A DNA stretch of 64,000 bases from Sulfolobaceae archaeon (GCA_026627305.1 JAPNVD010000027.1:62001-126000); one strand, 5' to 3'. Shown: positions 8,683 through 17,155, counted from the stretch's first letter. The notes: generated by a model from the sequence alone, not told the origin. Translations and numbers: made by a program.

Positions 8683-9022
8683 CTTTACCGCCTCCTTTCT
8701 TCTGTTTTGTACCCGCGTCCCTATCTAATATATATTTCGGTTCATATTTGGCTAAATCTTCTTTGTTAGCATATATGTTAACCTTAGCTAAGCTTATTCC
8801 ACTCCCATAAACAGTTGAAACTTTTCTTACAACTACTTGGTCCTCTCCTACATTATAGGCAGCTGCTATTGCTTTCTTTATTTCTTTTCGAGATGGAGTA
8901 CCAGTTCCTATATGGAATAATTTCACAGATATTTCCTTTCTATTAGCTACTTTGTTCTGTGTTTCTCTTTCAACAATGCCCTCTATCTTATCCGAGACTT
9001 TAACTTTGATTCCTTGTGACAT
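8651..9022 (-). CDS. rps24e: 30S ribosomal protein S24e
   Basis: This is eS24, 123 residues. The conserved core [20 protein letters not shown] and the [20 protein letters not shown] segment are clear; the C-terminus is a Lys/Gly tail ([19 protein letters not shown]). It is the first gene of the S24e-S27ae-Kae1-Bud32-RdgB run, in which every junction overlaps. About 115 bases separate its ATG from the stop of the upstream Cys-rich gene, so its promoter should lie there. Confidence 0.95.
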   Translation of the reverse strand: MSQGIKVKVSDKIEGIVERETQNKVANRKEISVKLFHIGTGTPSRKEIKKAIAAAYNVGEDQVVVRKVSTVYGSGISLAKVNIYANKEDLAKYEPKYILDRDAGTKQKKGGGKGGKAEGQGGS

Positions 9023-9137
9023 GCATTCTATTCACTTAAGTATAAGAATTTAAGAGTTACGGGAGGTAATTAATAAGGGAGATCTAAAAAGAATAAATAA
9101 TCTTTGTGTATGGAATAAAAATAATTGTGACAACCCC

Positions 9138-9551
9138 TTATATTGCATCATATCCTTTCTTACCTAATTTTCTAGCAACAACATCTTTTATTTTATTTTC
9201 TATATCATCTTCTCTCTCTAACTCTTGTTCTATTTCTTCTACAGTTTCCTTCTTATTTATCGCAAATGCGCATTTATTACCAGGTAATAATGCTCTTTTC
9301 TCACAATAAGCGTATTGGCATTCACCCGCTATGCATGTATCGCCGACCCATCTGCAGAAACCGATCTTTTGTGGAGTTCCTTTTACATACTTTATCTGTA
9401 TGCTTAAGGCTCTCTTATTGCACCTAAAATAGGGGCATAAATAATTACACTTATCTCCTAATGGCATAGGTTTAGGTTCTTCTTGCTGATACTTATCGAA
9501 AGGTTGTTGCGATATTCTGTTCGACCTAACGCTACCGTGGTCTCCTCTCAA
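9138..9551 (-). CDS. Cysteine-rich protein with duplicated Cys motif
   Basis: I do not recognise a named family. The 137-residue protein has eight Cys (35, 39, 44, 66, 73, 78, 83, 94) between a Gln/Pro-rich N-terminus and an acidic, coiled C-terminal third (EEIEQELEREDDIENKIKD). Two stretches look duplicated: CNYLCPYFRCNKRAL and CIAGECQYAYCEKRAL, both ending in C-x-KRAL. Two Fe-S or zinc sites are plausible. It is the last gene of the glyS-to-endA run, 45 bases after endA. Confidence 0.7.
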   Translation of the reverse strand: MRGDHGSVRSNRISQQPFDKYQQEEPKPMPLGDKCNYLCPYFRCNKRALSIQIKYVKGTPQKIGFCRWVGDTCIAGECQYAYCEKRALLPGNKCAFAINKKETVEEIEQELEREDDIENKIKDVVARKLGKKGYDAI

Positions 9552-9596
9552 TCTTACTTAACCCCCATGAACGAAGTTTTTACCTTATGTTATATT

Positions 9597-10142
9597 CTAT
9601 AATTTGTGCCATTTAAATATTATGTATGATATTTCATCATTTTTGAGGTTAGTAAATGCGAGAATCAATTCCTTTCTAGTGCTATGTGAAACTCGCCCAT
9701 AACTTAAAAGTTCGTTAGATTTTAGTTTTTCTGTAGAATCAATTACTAGAACTAAATAAGGGGCATGTTCTATACCTGGTCCTAATGTATAGATAGCAAA
9801 ATCTGCTCCATATTTGATTCCAGACCTAACCACGTAACCCTTATTTCTCAGATCTGAATAGACACGATATAATAATTCGAATCGAGGTATAAGTTCTTTA
9901 GAATATTTGTATAGTTCCTCAGTTGTAAGTTTAGCATTTCTGCTATATACCTCTAAAATGCCTTTTCGTTGCAAATATAACGCTTCAAATAATGATAACT
10001 CTAGAGGAGTGTTTATATCTTCTGGGCTTTTAGGTTTTGGATTACCTAATGGCTTTCCATAAAATCCAGACTTATAGAGCTCTCTAGCCTCACTGATATC
10101 AAATACGATCGCTCTAGAGTATAGCAATGAAGCTTTTATCAT
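9597..10142 (-). CDS. endA: tRNA-splicing endonuclease, catalytic subunit
   Basis: This enzyme cuts bulge-helix-bulge motifs at intron borders in archaeal pre-tRNA and pre-rRNA. The C-terminal nuclease domain shows the expected triad: Tyr in FAIYTLGPG, His in EHAPYLV and Lys in [10 protein letters not shown]. Length (181) and intact catalytic residues fit the catalytic subunit of the heterotetrameric crenarchaeal enzyme; the degenerate structural subunit is not in this window. It begins two bases after the DUF47 gene, so it is co-transcribed with it. Confidence 0.94.
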   Translation of the reverse strand: MIKASLLYSRAIVFDISEARELYKSGFYGKPLGNPKPKSPEDINTPLELSLFEALYLQRKGILEVYSRNAKLTTEELYKYSKELIPRFELLYRVYSDLRNKGYVVRSGIKYGADFAIYTLGPGIEHAPYLVLVIDSTEKLKSNELLSYGRVSHSTRKELILAFTNLKNDEISYIIFKWHKL

Positions 10143-10144
10143 CT

Positions 10145-10798
10145 CTATCTAACTAAATTTATGTACAGGATATTATTTGCAATCTCCTTGAGCAAGTCTA
10201 CAGAATCCTCTAGTCTATCAACTACGTCTTTTAATAACATCACTTCCAAAAGACTTAAATTCTTCGAGGAAAATAGCTTCATTTCGAACTCCCTATAGGC
10301 TAGATCTACATCTTCCTCAATCTTTATTATTTCTATAGATTTCTTATTCGATAACTCAATATTGGTTACAATATTTCTAAGGGATTCATTTAATTTATCT
10401 AAAGCAAATATTAATTTCTCTGAAATTTCTTTCAAGTTGGTCTTTATCTCATCACTAATCTCAAGCTCTTTATTAATCTTTAACGCTATTATTCTATAAC
10501 CGGCTGCATCTATATTTTGTGCGATTTTCTCTAGATTATTTAATGTATTAATATATAATTCTCTAAATAAAATCCCCTCACCTATTTTATAAATATATTC
10601 TTCTACCTTATACTTAGAGTCTTCAATTGCATTCTTCAACCCATTAATCTTCTGATATAATTGATTTAACTCCTCATCTTTTTTCTCTTCTATTAAATCT
10701 AGTAAAGAATGAAAGATCCTAGACTCGTCTATTAGATCTAAAGAGATCTTTTCAATATTTTCTAAGATTGTCATAATCGCAATACTTCTGTTAGACAT
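10145..10798 (-). CDS. DUF47 (PhoU-like) family protein
   Basis: This 217-residue, almost all-helical protein resembles the DUF47/PhoU-like family. The best match is the C-terminal [19 protein letters not shown], the typical last helix with paired acidic residues that bind metal clusters in PhoU-like proteins. DUF47 genes usually accompany Pit-type phosphate transporters, but none is here. The position between translation genes, directly upstream of endA, is unusual. Translation may start at the ATG for MTILENIE nine residues in; I kept the longer frame. Confidence 0.65.
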   Translation of the reverse strand: MSNRSIAIMTILENIEKISLDLIDESRIFHSLLDLIEEKKDEELNQLYQKINGLKNAIEDSKYKVEEYIYKIGEGILFRELYINTLNNLEKIAQNIDAAGYRIIALKINKELEISDEIKTNLKEISEKLIFALDKLNESLRNIVTNIELSNKKSIEIIKIEEDVDLAYREFEMKLFSSKNLSLLEVMLLKDVVDRLEDSVDLLKEIANNILYINLVR

Positions 10799-10824
10799 GC
10801 CTATAATAAATAAGATGATTTCGT

Positions 10825-11235
10825 TTATAAGCTAAATTTCTCCATTTTAGATCGTAATTCGTCAATTTCTGAAAGATCTTTAACTATGTCTAGTTCATAG
10901 CCAATTTTAGAGGAGGTATCTTTAATAGATAGCAAGAGATCCTTTTCATCATTAAATCCTATTAAGTAGAAGTAACTTAATATTCCAAGCGCTTCTTCTC
11001 TTAACTTTTTATCGTTTACCTTATCAATATTTGAGATTATTATATTGATGCTTGAAGCTAGATCCCTTCTTATCTTTCTCATTCTCTTCAAGATAACCTC
11101 AACTCGCTTAAAGTCTATATCTTGGGCTGGAAATACTAATAGATTTTCTAACTCCTCTAAATATGCTGAATGATCTTCAACTACTGATTCCAAATACACT
11201 AAAGCTCTACTAATTTCTATTTCTTGCTCGTTCAT
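10825..11235 (-). CDS. Helical protein, function unknown
   Basis: This 136-residue protein has no motif I recognise. It is predicted all-helical from its heptad pattern (LESVVEDHSAYLEELENLL and RVEVILKRMRKIRRDLASSI). Its ATG overlaps the stop of the upstream gene by four bases and the DUF47 gene follows 26 bases later, so the three are expressed together with glyS. A helical partner of the DUF47 protein is possible but only inference. Confidence 0.6.
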   Translation of the reverse strand: MNEQEIEISRALVYLESVVEDHSAYLEELENLLVFPAQDIDFKRVEVILKRMRKIRRDLASSINIIISNIDKVNDKKLREEALGILSYFYLIGFNDEKDLLLSIKDTSSKIGYELDIVKDLSEIDELRSKMEKFSL

Positions 11236-11597
11236 TTCATCACAGCCCTCACTGTTACAGTGCTGTTATCTTCAATACCTAACGTTTTTAAATCTTCACT
11301 ATTTACCCAAACCTCTAATTCAGGTACGTTCTGTTGAACGAGAGCTTTTAGTTGTATTCTCTTTCCTTTGACGGAAATTTCTATTTCATCTTTTATTTCA
11401 AGCTCTTTAGAAAGTTTTTCCGATATTATTGCAAAGCCTTTATTTATTTCATCTTTTCTTCTCACCTTTAATCTCTTCTCTTTAGGAGGCTTCTTCTTCT
11501 CTTTTAATTCAGACGCGGGCGGAATAATACTTATAAGTGATTTAATCTCTTTCTTTATATCTTCAGGAGACTTAACTTCCTTATTCTCCTCACTCAT
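11232..11597 (-). CDS. Conserved protein with possible double-psi barrel
   Basis: This 121-residue protein has an acidic and Lys/Pro-rich disordered first half (about residues 1-50, [17 protein letters not shown]) and a compact second half. That half repeats short strands of the type [19 protein letters not shown] and [14 protein letters not shown], like AbrB/Cdc48-N double-psi barrels. No function is known to me. It overlaps the end of glyS by 8 bases and the next gene by 4. Confidence 0.6.
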   Translation of the reverse strand: MSEENKEVKSPEDIKKEIKSLISIIPPASELKEKKKPPKEKRLKVRRKDEINKGFAIISEKLSKELEIKDEIEISVKGKRIQLKALVQQNVPELEVWVNSEDLKTLGIEDNSTVTVRAVMK

Positions 11598-13329
11598 TGC
11601 TTTCTCTCACCGGCTCTCCAAGATTATTAAGTGATTCGCCTCTAAATAATTTATCCAAGATATCGTTCAACTTTTCTATTGGTACTCTTATTTGGTTCCA
11701 GGTATCCCTATCTCTAATAGTAACAGTGTTATCACTCAAGGTTCTGGAATCTATAGTTATAGAATATGGAATTCCTATTTCATCAGCCCTAGCATATCTC
11801 TTTCCAATACTACCTACATCGTCATAAATCACATCATCGCGATAAGAAACCTTTAACATATTATATACTTCCTGTGCTTTCTTAAGCATATCTTCTCTCT
11901 CTAGTAACGGAAATACAGCCACCTTAAATGGTGCGATCTCTTTAGGAAGTGACAGTATGATCCTATCCTTCTTCTCCCTATAGCTATTAGTTACAGAAAC
12001 ATAAACAAGTCTTTCAGCACCGAAAGAGGGTTCAACTACATGTGGGATTATCTTTTCCCCAAACACCTTTTCTTCCCTTTCAACTATGGAGACGTAATTC
12101 GATAATGCCTTATCATCGATTTTATAACCTTCTTTTAACATATTTTGCAGCTCATCTATTGACTTCTGTTTAACCAATTCCATAACTTTCTTTACAAATT
12201 CTTTATTTTCTTTATTTAGATTAACATTATTAATTATTACCGTCTTCTTCTTAACTATCTTAGGACTCTCGTACTTCTTAAATACAGTTAAATCCTGGCC
12301 GCTAAATTTACTGTGCCTACTCAGATCATAATCTGATCTATATGCGTGCCCTGAGACCTCGATTCTCTCATCATAAATCGTTACAATCTGATCGAAGGTT
12401 TGACTTGAGTAGTGGGCCCTTTCATGAGGCAATTTCTCTTCAAAATAGATTTTATCGCTAGGTATCCCTAGCATTGTGACAAACTTATTTGCGGTAGCCA
12501 TCCAATATGCCATCCATGGATTTATCACAATTTTTTCGCTGACTAACTCCTCAACACTAAACTGTTCAATTTTATGTTCTCCTTTAGCCTTATACTCTGC
12601 TCTCCAGACATTTAGTTTTTGATCTCTTACTCTCTCCATAGGGGGCATTTGATTTGAATTAGGATCTATGAAGAACTCTATTTCCATTATAGTGAACTCC
12701 CTTAACCTTAGTAATCCTTGTCTAGGCGAAATCTCGTTTCTCGCTACTCTACCAATTTGCGCTATCCCTAAAGGTAGTCTTTCCCTCCACGCTGTATATA
12801 CCCTTTTGAAGGCTGTAAACATACCTTGTGCAGTTTCAGGTCTCATGAATCCAATGTTTTCACTATATGGACCTATTGTAGTTTTGAATAGGAGATTGAA
12901 CAGTTTTACGTTCTCTAATTCGCCACCGCAACTTGGGCACTTAATACTGTTCTCCTTTATGATTTTATCAAGTTCTTCTGGAGGTAATCCTTCAACGGAT
13001 TTTTTCGTTACTTCTTCTATCAATTGATCAGCTCTATAAACTCTATGACATTTAGAGCATTCTACAATAGGGTCTGTAAAATGTTCTAGATGTCCACTGG
13101 CTTCTAGTACTTTATAAGGGGTTATTATAGGTGTTTCAATTTCAACTACGAAATCACTATTCTCCCCTATAAATACCCTTCTCCAAAGGTTAACTATGTT
13201 GTTCTTTATCCTCACTCCCACTGGTCCCAAATCATATAATCCTCCAACTCCACCATAGATTTCATACGAAGGCCAGAAAATTCCCCTTCTTTTAGCTAAC
13301 TCGATAACCTTATCAAATATATCTGCCAT
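11590..13329 (-). CDS. glyS: Glycyl-tRNA synthetase (alpha2 type)
   Basis: This class II synthetase charges tRNA-Gly. It has the N-terminal [15 protein letters not shown], a four-Cys zinc insertion (CSKCHRV and CPSCGG), the signature [11 protein letters not shown] and the anticodon-binding domain at the C-terminus. I choose the ATG at 13329 (MADIF) and not the ATG at 13335, because it lies exactly 27.5 bases from the centre of a palindromic TATA box shared with speB, which fits a leaderless mRNA. It heads a six-gene run ending at the Cys-rich gene. Confidence 0.96.
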   Translation of the reverse strand: MADIFDKVIELAKRRGIFWPSYEIYGGVGGLYDLGPVGVRIKNNIVNLWRRVFIGENSDFVVEIETPIITPYKVLEASGHLEHFTDPIVECSKCHRVYRADQLIEEVTKKSVEGLPPEELDKIIKENSIKCPSCGGELENVKLFNLLFKTTIGPYSENIGFMRPETAQGMFTAFKRVYTAWRERLPLGIAQIGRVARNEISPRQGLLRLREFTIMEIEFFIDPNSNQMPPMERVRDQKLNVWRAEYKAKGEHKIEQFSVEELVSEKIVINPWMAYWMATANKFVTMLGIPSDKIYFEEKLPHERAHYSSQTFDQIVTIYDERIEVSGHAYRSDYDLSRHSKFSGQDLTVFKKYESPKIVKKKTVIINNVNLNKENKEFVKKVMELVKQKSIDELQNMLKEGYKIDDKALSNYVSIVEREEKVFGEKIIPHVVEPSFGAERLVYVSVTNSYREKKDRIILSLPKEIAPFKVAVFPLLEREDMLKKAQEVYNMLKVSYRDDVIYDDVGSIGKRYARADEIGIPYSITIDSRTLSDNTVTIRDRDTWNQIRVPIEKLNDILDKLFRGESLNNLGEPVRESNE

Positions 13330-13352
13330 TAACATAAAACGCAGAAAGCAAG

Positions 13353-13360
13353 TTTATAAA
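13353..13360. promoter_or_regulatory. Palindromic TATA box shared by glyS and speB
   Basis: The bases TTTATAAA are their own reverse complement and are the only TATA-like element in the 48-base divergent gap. The centre (13356.5) is 27.5 bases from the A of the speB ATG (13384) and also 27.5 bases from the A of the glyS ATG at 13329. Both genes would be leaderless, as is common in Sulfolobales. TBP could load in either orientation; flanking BRE sequences would set any bias. Confidence 0.75.
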
Positions 13361-13383
13361 ACTCTTTCTTCCTCTTCTTCAAT

Positions 13384-14316
13384 ATGGATATAAGTAAACT
13401 GTTGTACTTAAATGAGTCTTCGACGAAATTTGCGGGATTTAATAAAGAATCATCCCCTTTTGTTATCATTGGAGCACCATTAGATATTACAAGTAGTTAT
13501 AGGCCAGGAAGTAGGTTCGCTCCCTTAGCTATTAGGAACTCAGCCCAAACACTTGAATTTCTATCGTTAAGAACAGGAATAGATATCGGTGATATAGGTT
13601 TTAATGATGTTGGAGACGTAATCATGCATCCGTCAGATGTTGAAGAGAACATCAATAGAATAGCTAGTGTTGTTTCTTATTTTAAGGATGCTAATAAAAT
13701 ACCTATAGTTTTGGGAGGTGAACATACAGTAACTATTGGTTCAGTAAAAGGTTTTGAAGATCCCAGTATATGTATACTAGATTTTGATGCACACTTTGAC
13801 TTAAGAGACGAATATATGGGATATAAGTATGATCATGCATGTGTTATGCGTAGGTTATGGGAATATGGTGTCAAGATTTTCGAAATAGGCACTAGAGCTA
13901 TCAGCAGGGAAGAGTTGGATTTTGCTAATAAAAATGGAATTAATTATATAACTTCTCCTGAGGTGAAGCTTTTAGGTCATAGAGAGGTAGCACGTAAGGT
14001 AATAAACAGTTTTTCTGAATGTAAAAAACTTTACATAACCTATGATATGGATGCACTAGACCCCTCAGTGGCACCAGCAGTTGCTACTCCAGAGCCAGAA
14101 GGCTTGGATTTAAGCACAGTGCTTGATATAGTAAATTTGGTAGTAGAAGGTTTAAGTAATAGAACAAAAGTTGTAGGCTTTGATGTTGTAGAATTTTCTC
14201 CTCCTTATGATGCAACTGGTGTTACAGCTATAGTTGCTTCCAAGCTTATTATAGAAACTACCGCGATAATTGCAAAACATTATAAGAATTTGTTATCTTT
14301 AGCAACAAAAAGTTAG
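13384..14316 (+). CDS. speB: Agmatinase/ureohydrolase family enzyme
   Basis: This binuclear manganese enzyme of the arginase/agmatinase family probably converts agmatine to putrescine and urea in polyamine synthesis. Metal motifs are complete: GGEHT near residue 117, DFDAHFD, and DMDALDPS, followed by the late Glu in [12 protein letters not shown]. Its 310 residues are typical. The start is leaderless from the palindromic TATA box shared with glyS. The 3' end overlaps rpoP by 4 bases tail to tail. Other substrates (arginine, guanidinobutyrate) cannot be excluded. Confidence 0.88.
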   Translation: MDISKLLYLNESSTKFAGFNKESSPFVIIGAPLDITSSYRPGSRFAPLAIRNSAQTLEFLSLRTGIDIGDIGFNDVGDVIMHPSDVEENINRIASVVSYFKDANKIPIVLGGEHTVTIGSVKGFEDPSICILDFDAHFDLRDEYMGYKYDHACVMRRLWEYGVKIFEIGTRAISREELDFANKNGINYITSPEVKLLGHREVARKVINSFSECKKLYITYDMDALDPSVAPAVATPEPEGLDLSTVLDIVNLVVEGLSNRTKVVGFDVVEFSPPYDATGVTAIVASKLIIETTAIIAKHYKNLLSLATKS

Positions 14317-14459
14317 ATAGCTTTTACCACTTTAACTACCGGCTTTCTAACCATGTATATAACTTTATATCCACAGTAAGGGCACCTAACTCCAGGTAAT
14401 ACCTTTAGTTGTTCATCAGTGAACGTTTTTTGACATCTTCCGCATATATAGGTAGCCAT
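14313..14459 (-). CDS. rpoP: RNA polymerase subunit P (Rpo12)
   Basis: This 48-residue zinc protein is the archaeal homologue of eukaryotic RPB12. The Cys pattern is YICGRCQK then [12 protein letters not shown], followed by the basic C-terminal [12 protein letters not shown] that anchors the subunit to the Rpo3/Rpo10 platform. Its stop (TAA) overlaps the end of speB by four bases. A TATA-like TATATAAA on the minus strand lies about 29 bases before the ATG, so it is close to leaderless. Confidence 0.93.
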   Translation of the reverse strand: MATYICGRCQKTFTDEQLKVLPGVRCPYCGYKVIYMVRKPVVKVVKAI

Positions 14460-14484
14460 CAAATGTATTAGAACTTTTCGGAAG

Positions 14485-14492
14485 TTTATATA
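14485..14492. promoter_or_regulatory. Bidirectional TATA element, rpoP / aIF1
   Basis: The plus strand reads TTTATATA and the minus strand TATATAAA, so both directions have a box A match. On the minus strand it is about 29 bases before the rpoP ATG. On the plus strand it predicts a start near 14516, giving a leader of about 33 bases before the aIF1 ATG. It is the only TATA-like element in the 89-base gap. Confidence 0.55.
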
Positions 14493-14548
14493 TGTAGCGG
14501 TTAATAGAAAAGTTGAAAAGTTGGAGTTGTTATAAACAATTATTGAGA

Positions 14549-14854
14549 ATGACTAATAGTTTAGAATGTGGTGGTCTACCACCAGAAATCTGTGAACAAT
14601 TAAATAAAGAAGAAGAGTTTGTTAAAATAAAGTTAGAAAAGAGAAGATATGGTAAAGAAGTTACAGTAATAGAAGGTTTAGTGGGTTCAGATCATGAACT
14701 TAAAAAACTGGCTTCTGAGTTGAAATCTAAACTGGCTGCTGGAGGTACTGTAAAGAATGGTAGAATAGAAATCCAAGGAGATCATAGGGAGAAAGTTAAG
14801 GATATACTAGTGAGATTAGGATATCCAGAATCTAACATAATAATAATAGAGTAA
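14549..14854 (+). CDS. sui1: Translation initiation factor aIF1 (SUI1)
   Basis: This is the archaeal SUI1/eIF1 homologue that helps select start codons on the 30S subunit. The SUI1 fold shows [19 protein letters not shown], then [19 protein letters not shown], the classic signature, and ends in NIIIIE. I use the ATG at 14549 (MTNSLECGG, 101 residues). The frame extends to a TTG at 14513, but those 12 residues do not look conserved and that TTG is too close to the TATA box. Confidence 0.93.
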   Translation: MTNSLECGGLPPEICEQLNKEEEFVKIKLEKRRYGKEVTVIEGLVGSDHELKKLASELKSKLAAGGTVKNGRIEIQGDHREKVKDILVRLGYPESNIIIIE

Positions 14855-14916
14855 CAAAAGAACGAAAGAAAGAATAAAAATTAATTTATTATTATTTATA
14901 AAAGTCAAAAAGGTAT

Positions 14917-15837
14917 TTATTGATTTGGTATTTGAATCTTAAGTTCTTGAATTAATTCTTTATATCTATTTCTTACTGTAACTTCTGTAACTCCTGCTAC
15001 TTGTGCAATTTCCTTCTGTGTCCTTCTCTCTTCATTAATGAGGCTCGCAATATAGATTGCAGCTGCAGCTAAACCAGCAGGATCCTTACCAGCTGTTAAT
15101 CCAAGACCTTTAGCCTTATCTAAGATTTCAGCAGCTGTTCTCATTGTTGTTCCACTCAATCCTAACAACGAACCAATTCTCATTACGTAATCTTTTGGAT
15201 CACTTACAGGAACATCTAAAGTTAATTCTCTCAAGAGAAGTCTATAACATCTAGCTACTTCTTTCCTATTAGCCTTTGTGAACTGTGAAATCTCATCTAA
15301 CGTTCTAGCTATTTTCATCCTTCTACAAGCAGCATATATTGAAGCAGCAACGACGCTTTCTATACTTCTTCCTCTAACTAAACCTTTTTCTACGGCCTTT
15401 CTGTAAATCAAAGCAGCTTCATCCTTGACAGCTTTAGGTAAACCAAGCAAGTTACCAATTCTTTCTAGCTCGTTCATAGCTTGTGCTAGGTTTCTATCAA
15501 TTGAACTTTGTATCCTTGCCCTTATTTGCCATTTTCTCCATCTAAGTACTTCCAATCTCTTTTTAGGATCTAGGGTTCTTCCCATGGCGTCTTTGTCTTT
15601 CCAGTCAATAAGTGTTGATAACCCTCTATCGTGAATAGTTTGATTTAGAGGACCTCCAACCCTACTTCTTTTTTCCTTTTCTTCAGGCGTAAAAGCTCTC
15701 CATTCGGGGCCTTGATCTATTATCCTCTCTTCAATTACTTCACCTGTTTCTGTACATATATATTCGCCACGTTCAGCATCAAATATTATTTTATCAGGAG
15801 GACATGGAGTAGAAGAATTAGGAGATTTCTCACTCAT
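14917..15837 (-). CDS. tfb1: Transcription initiation factor TFB1
   Basis: This is the archaeal TFIIB homologue that joins TBP-TATA and recruits RNA polymerase. The 306-residue protein has an N-terminal ribbon, the B-reader region ([20 protein letters not shown]) and two cyclin folds at about 110-205 and 205-300; the C-terminal helix-turn-helix for BRE contact is [16 protein letters not shown]. The zinc ribbon keeps only Cys12 and Cys28; the partner positions are Asp15 and Thr31. A GGTGAG sequence stands before the ATG. Confidence 0.96.
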   Translation of the reverse strand: MSEKSPNSSTPCPPDKIIFDAERGEYICTETGEVIEERIIDQGPEWRAFTPEEKEKRSRVGGPLNQTIHDRGLSTLIDWKDKDAMGRTLDPKKRLEVLRWRKWQIRARIQSSIDRNLAQAMNELERIGNLLGLPKAVKDEAALIYRKAVEKGLVRGRSIESVVAASIYAACRRMKIARTLDEISQFTKANRKEVARCYRLLLRELTLDVPVSDPKDYVMRIGSLLGLSGTTMRTAAEILDKAKGLGLTAGKDPAGLAAAAIYIASLINEERRTQKEIAQVAGVTEVTVRNRYKELIQELKIQIPNQ

Positions 15838-15981
15838 TTATAACTCACCAAGCTACAAACTTAAAAAAACTCAAACCTATTCTTTTTAAAATTTACTATC
15901 ATTTTACTTATAAATTTTTCTGTTATACCATAAGGTTGCATTTCATTTTTAAACCTGTATTGGTTTTTTCTTTAATTAGAT

Positions 15982-16054
15982 AGCCGGGTAGTCTAGTGGT
16001 CAAGGATCCAGGGCTTTGGCCCCTGGGACCGGGGTTCGAATCCCCGCCCGGCTA
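15982..16054 (+). tRNA. tRNA-Gln (anticodon TTG)
   Basis: The cloverleaf is complete: acceptor AGCCGGG pairs with CCCGGCT, anticodon stem CAGGG/CCCTG with loop CTTTGGC gives anticodon TTG, and the T arm CGGGG-TTCGAAT-CCCCG is perfect. The discriminator is A at 16054 and no CCA is encoded. There is no intron. A TTTTTAAA box at about 15946-15953 precedes it. The 3' half is also read antisense by a decayed integrase frame, so this gene was probably an attachment site. Confidence 0.96.
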
Positions 16055-16236
16055 TATCTGTGGGGAAATTTTCCCACACCCCCATTCCTAACGTAAAACT
16101 TAACAATCTTGTCTAAAGGACCAGCATAATGTTTCTTTATCTTACCGTCATTGTCCTTCTCTACGAGGTAAACATAATACCTATCCCCTCTCTAACGTAT
16201 CTTATATTGCCCTAAAGAGAAAACCTTATAGCCAAT
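16000..16236 (-). pseudogene. Relic of SSV-type integrase N-terminal fragment int(N)
   Basis: The minus strand holds a 79-codon frame with one internal TAG (16192-16194). It reads LGQYKIR-stop-RGDRYYVYLVEK, then KHYAGPLDKIVKFYV and RNGGVGKFPHRYSRAGIRTP, and runs antisense through the 3' half of tRNA-Gln. From memory, the SSV1 integrase N-terminus has the same order of elements: RYYVYKLE, YVGPLADVVESYL and GVVGDTP, then a tRNA-derived stretch. SSV integrases are split at the tRNA on integration and leave an int(N) piece like this. The in-frame stop and missing start show it is dead. No int(C) piece is seen. Confidence 0.72.
16059..16078. repeat. Near-perfect inverted repeat just after tRNA-Gln
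   Basis: The 20 bases form a near-palindrome, TGTGGG-GAAATTTT-CCCACA, with one off-centre mismatch pair. It begins five bases after the tRNA discriminator and lies inside the integrase relic, where it encodes the GVGKFPH part. It could be a transcription terminator hairpin for the tRNA or a recombination-arm remnant. Confidence 0.5.
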
Positions 16237-16780
16237 ATACTAACTCTATCCCTTAGCCCCATTAAAGTTCATAAGGAGAGGGTATTGTCCTAACAAGATG
16301 TGAGATTAAGAGATAATAGTAAAAATTCCTAAGTTGTAATACTATCTAAAGGTCTAATAGGGATGTTTACCAGTACTTTAAGCATAACTTATGAGTGAGA
16401 TCACCGTACACTATCCGATATCATGCATTTAATTACATATCCATTGACTGTCTTCATACTCTTGGCATAAGGACGCTCTTGTAAGAGATTACTACTCGTA
16501 TGAAACGATATCTTGTGTAGCCTTTTATCATATTTATCTTGGCCGGAGAACGTAACTAAGCCTTCAGAGCATTGTTTTTCTTATCATGATAAAACTGGTA
16601 TACAAAATAATTTATTAGACATCTTCATGATGATGTAATCACATCAGTTTGTTGGGTCGGTAATTTGACGCCTATGAGGGTTTAGCCTTCATTGAACATA
16701 ATATATACATTGCAGATATAAGCATAAGGTATAAGGTATCTCTTGAATAAACTTTTAAGTTAACTCTTTTTTCTCTCTTA
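16237..16780. other. Relic region without an intact gene
   Basis: These 544 bases between the integrase relic and the small membrane-protein gene contain only short, stop-broken frames. I see a perfect 12-base palindrome TTATCATGATAA near 16578 and a small hairpin TGATGT-AATC-ACATCA near 16630, but no RNA gene or promoter array. The likeliest reading is a decayed integrated element between the facing 3' ends of tRNA-Gln and tRNA-Leu. Confidence 0.5.
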
Positions 16781-17029
16781 ATGAAACGTCTAGTTCTAGC
16801 CCTTCTGACAGTGGCTATAGCACTAATAGCTAGTGGTATTGTGCTGCACTCTATGGACCACCTGGTACACACTAAGCTAACCTTGGTCATATCTACAGTA
16901 ATATCAACAGCAAATGTCTCGTTACCTACAATTGCTAGACCACCCCTCTATGCCCAACTGTGGTTTGGGCCACTCGCAGCAGGGCTAGTCTTGCTGGTCT
17001 TCCTAGTGGTCAAGAGGTTCAAGTTATAG
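16781..17029 (+). CDS. Small membrane protein, possibly from a mobile element
   Basis: This 82-residue ORF has two hydrophobic segments, at about residues 3-23 and 62-78, with a polar Thr/Ser-rich stretch between and a basic end (KRFKL). That fits a signal anchor plus a membrane helix. A TTTTAAG box about 27 bases before the ATG would give a leaderless mRNA. Its base composition is visibly richer in GC than its neighbours and it uses CTA/CTG/GTG codons where they use TTA/ATT, which suggests transfer. No homologue is known to me, so expression is uncertain. Confidence 0.45.
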   Translation: MKRLVLALLTVAIALIASGIVLHSMDHLVHTKLTLVISTVISTANVSLPTIARPPLYAQLWFGPLAAGLVLLVFLVVKRFKL

Positions 17030-17070
17030 CCATTTTTAAGTCCTACTATCTCATTTTTAAGAAAGAAGGA

Positions 17071-17155
17071 TGCGGGGGGCGGGATTTGAACCCGCGCAGG
17101 CCTACGCCAACGGGGCCTAAGCCCGTCCCCTTTGACCTAGCTCGGGCACCCCCGC
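17071..17155 (-). tRNA. tRNA-Leu (anticodon TAG)
   Basis: On the minus strand the acceptor GCGGGGG pairs with CCCCCGC, the anticodon stem ACGGG/CCCGT encloses loop CTTAGGC (anticodon TAG), a long class II variable arm follows, and the T arm is GCGGG-TTCAAAT-CCCGC. The discriminator is A at 17071. No intron and no encoded CCA. Its 3' end faces that of tRNA-Gln one kilobase away. Confidence 0.95.

Noticed and set aside
16620-16650. C/D-box RNA suggested by ATGATGATG near the TGATGT...ACATCA hairpin
   Set aside because: No CTGA box lies at a suitable distance; the bases form a simple short hairpin.
16237-16780. Transposase remnant in the relic region
   Set aside because: Some minus-strand stretches (near 16440-16560) look protein-like for 15-20 codons, but I could not find a continuous motif of any transposase family.
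16672-16890. A 72-residue minus-strand frame over the small membrane-protein gene
   Set aside because: It is antisense to the better-supported plus-strand gene and has no promoter or recognisable domain.
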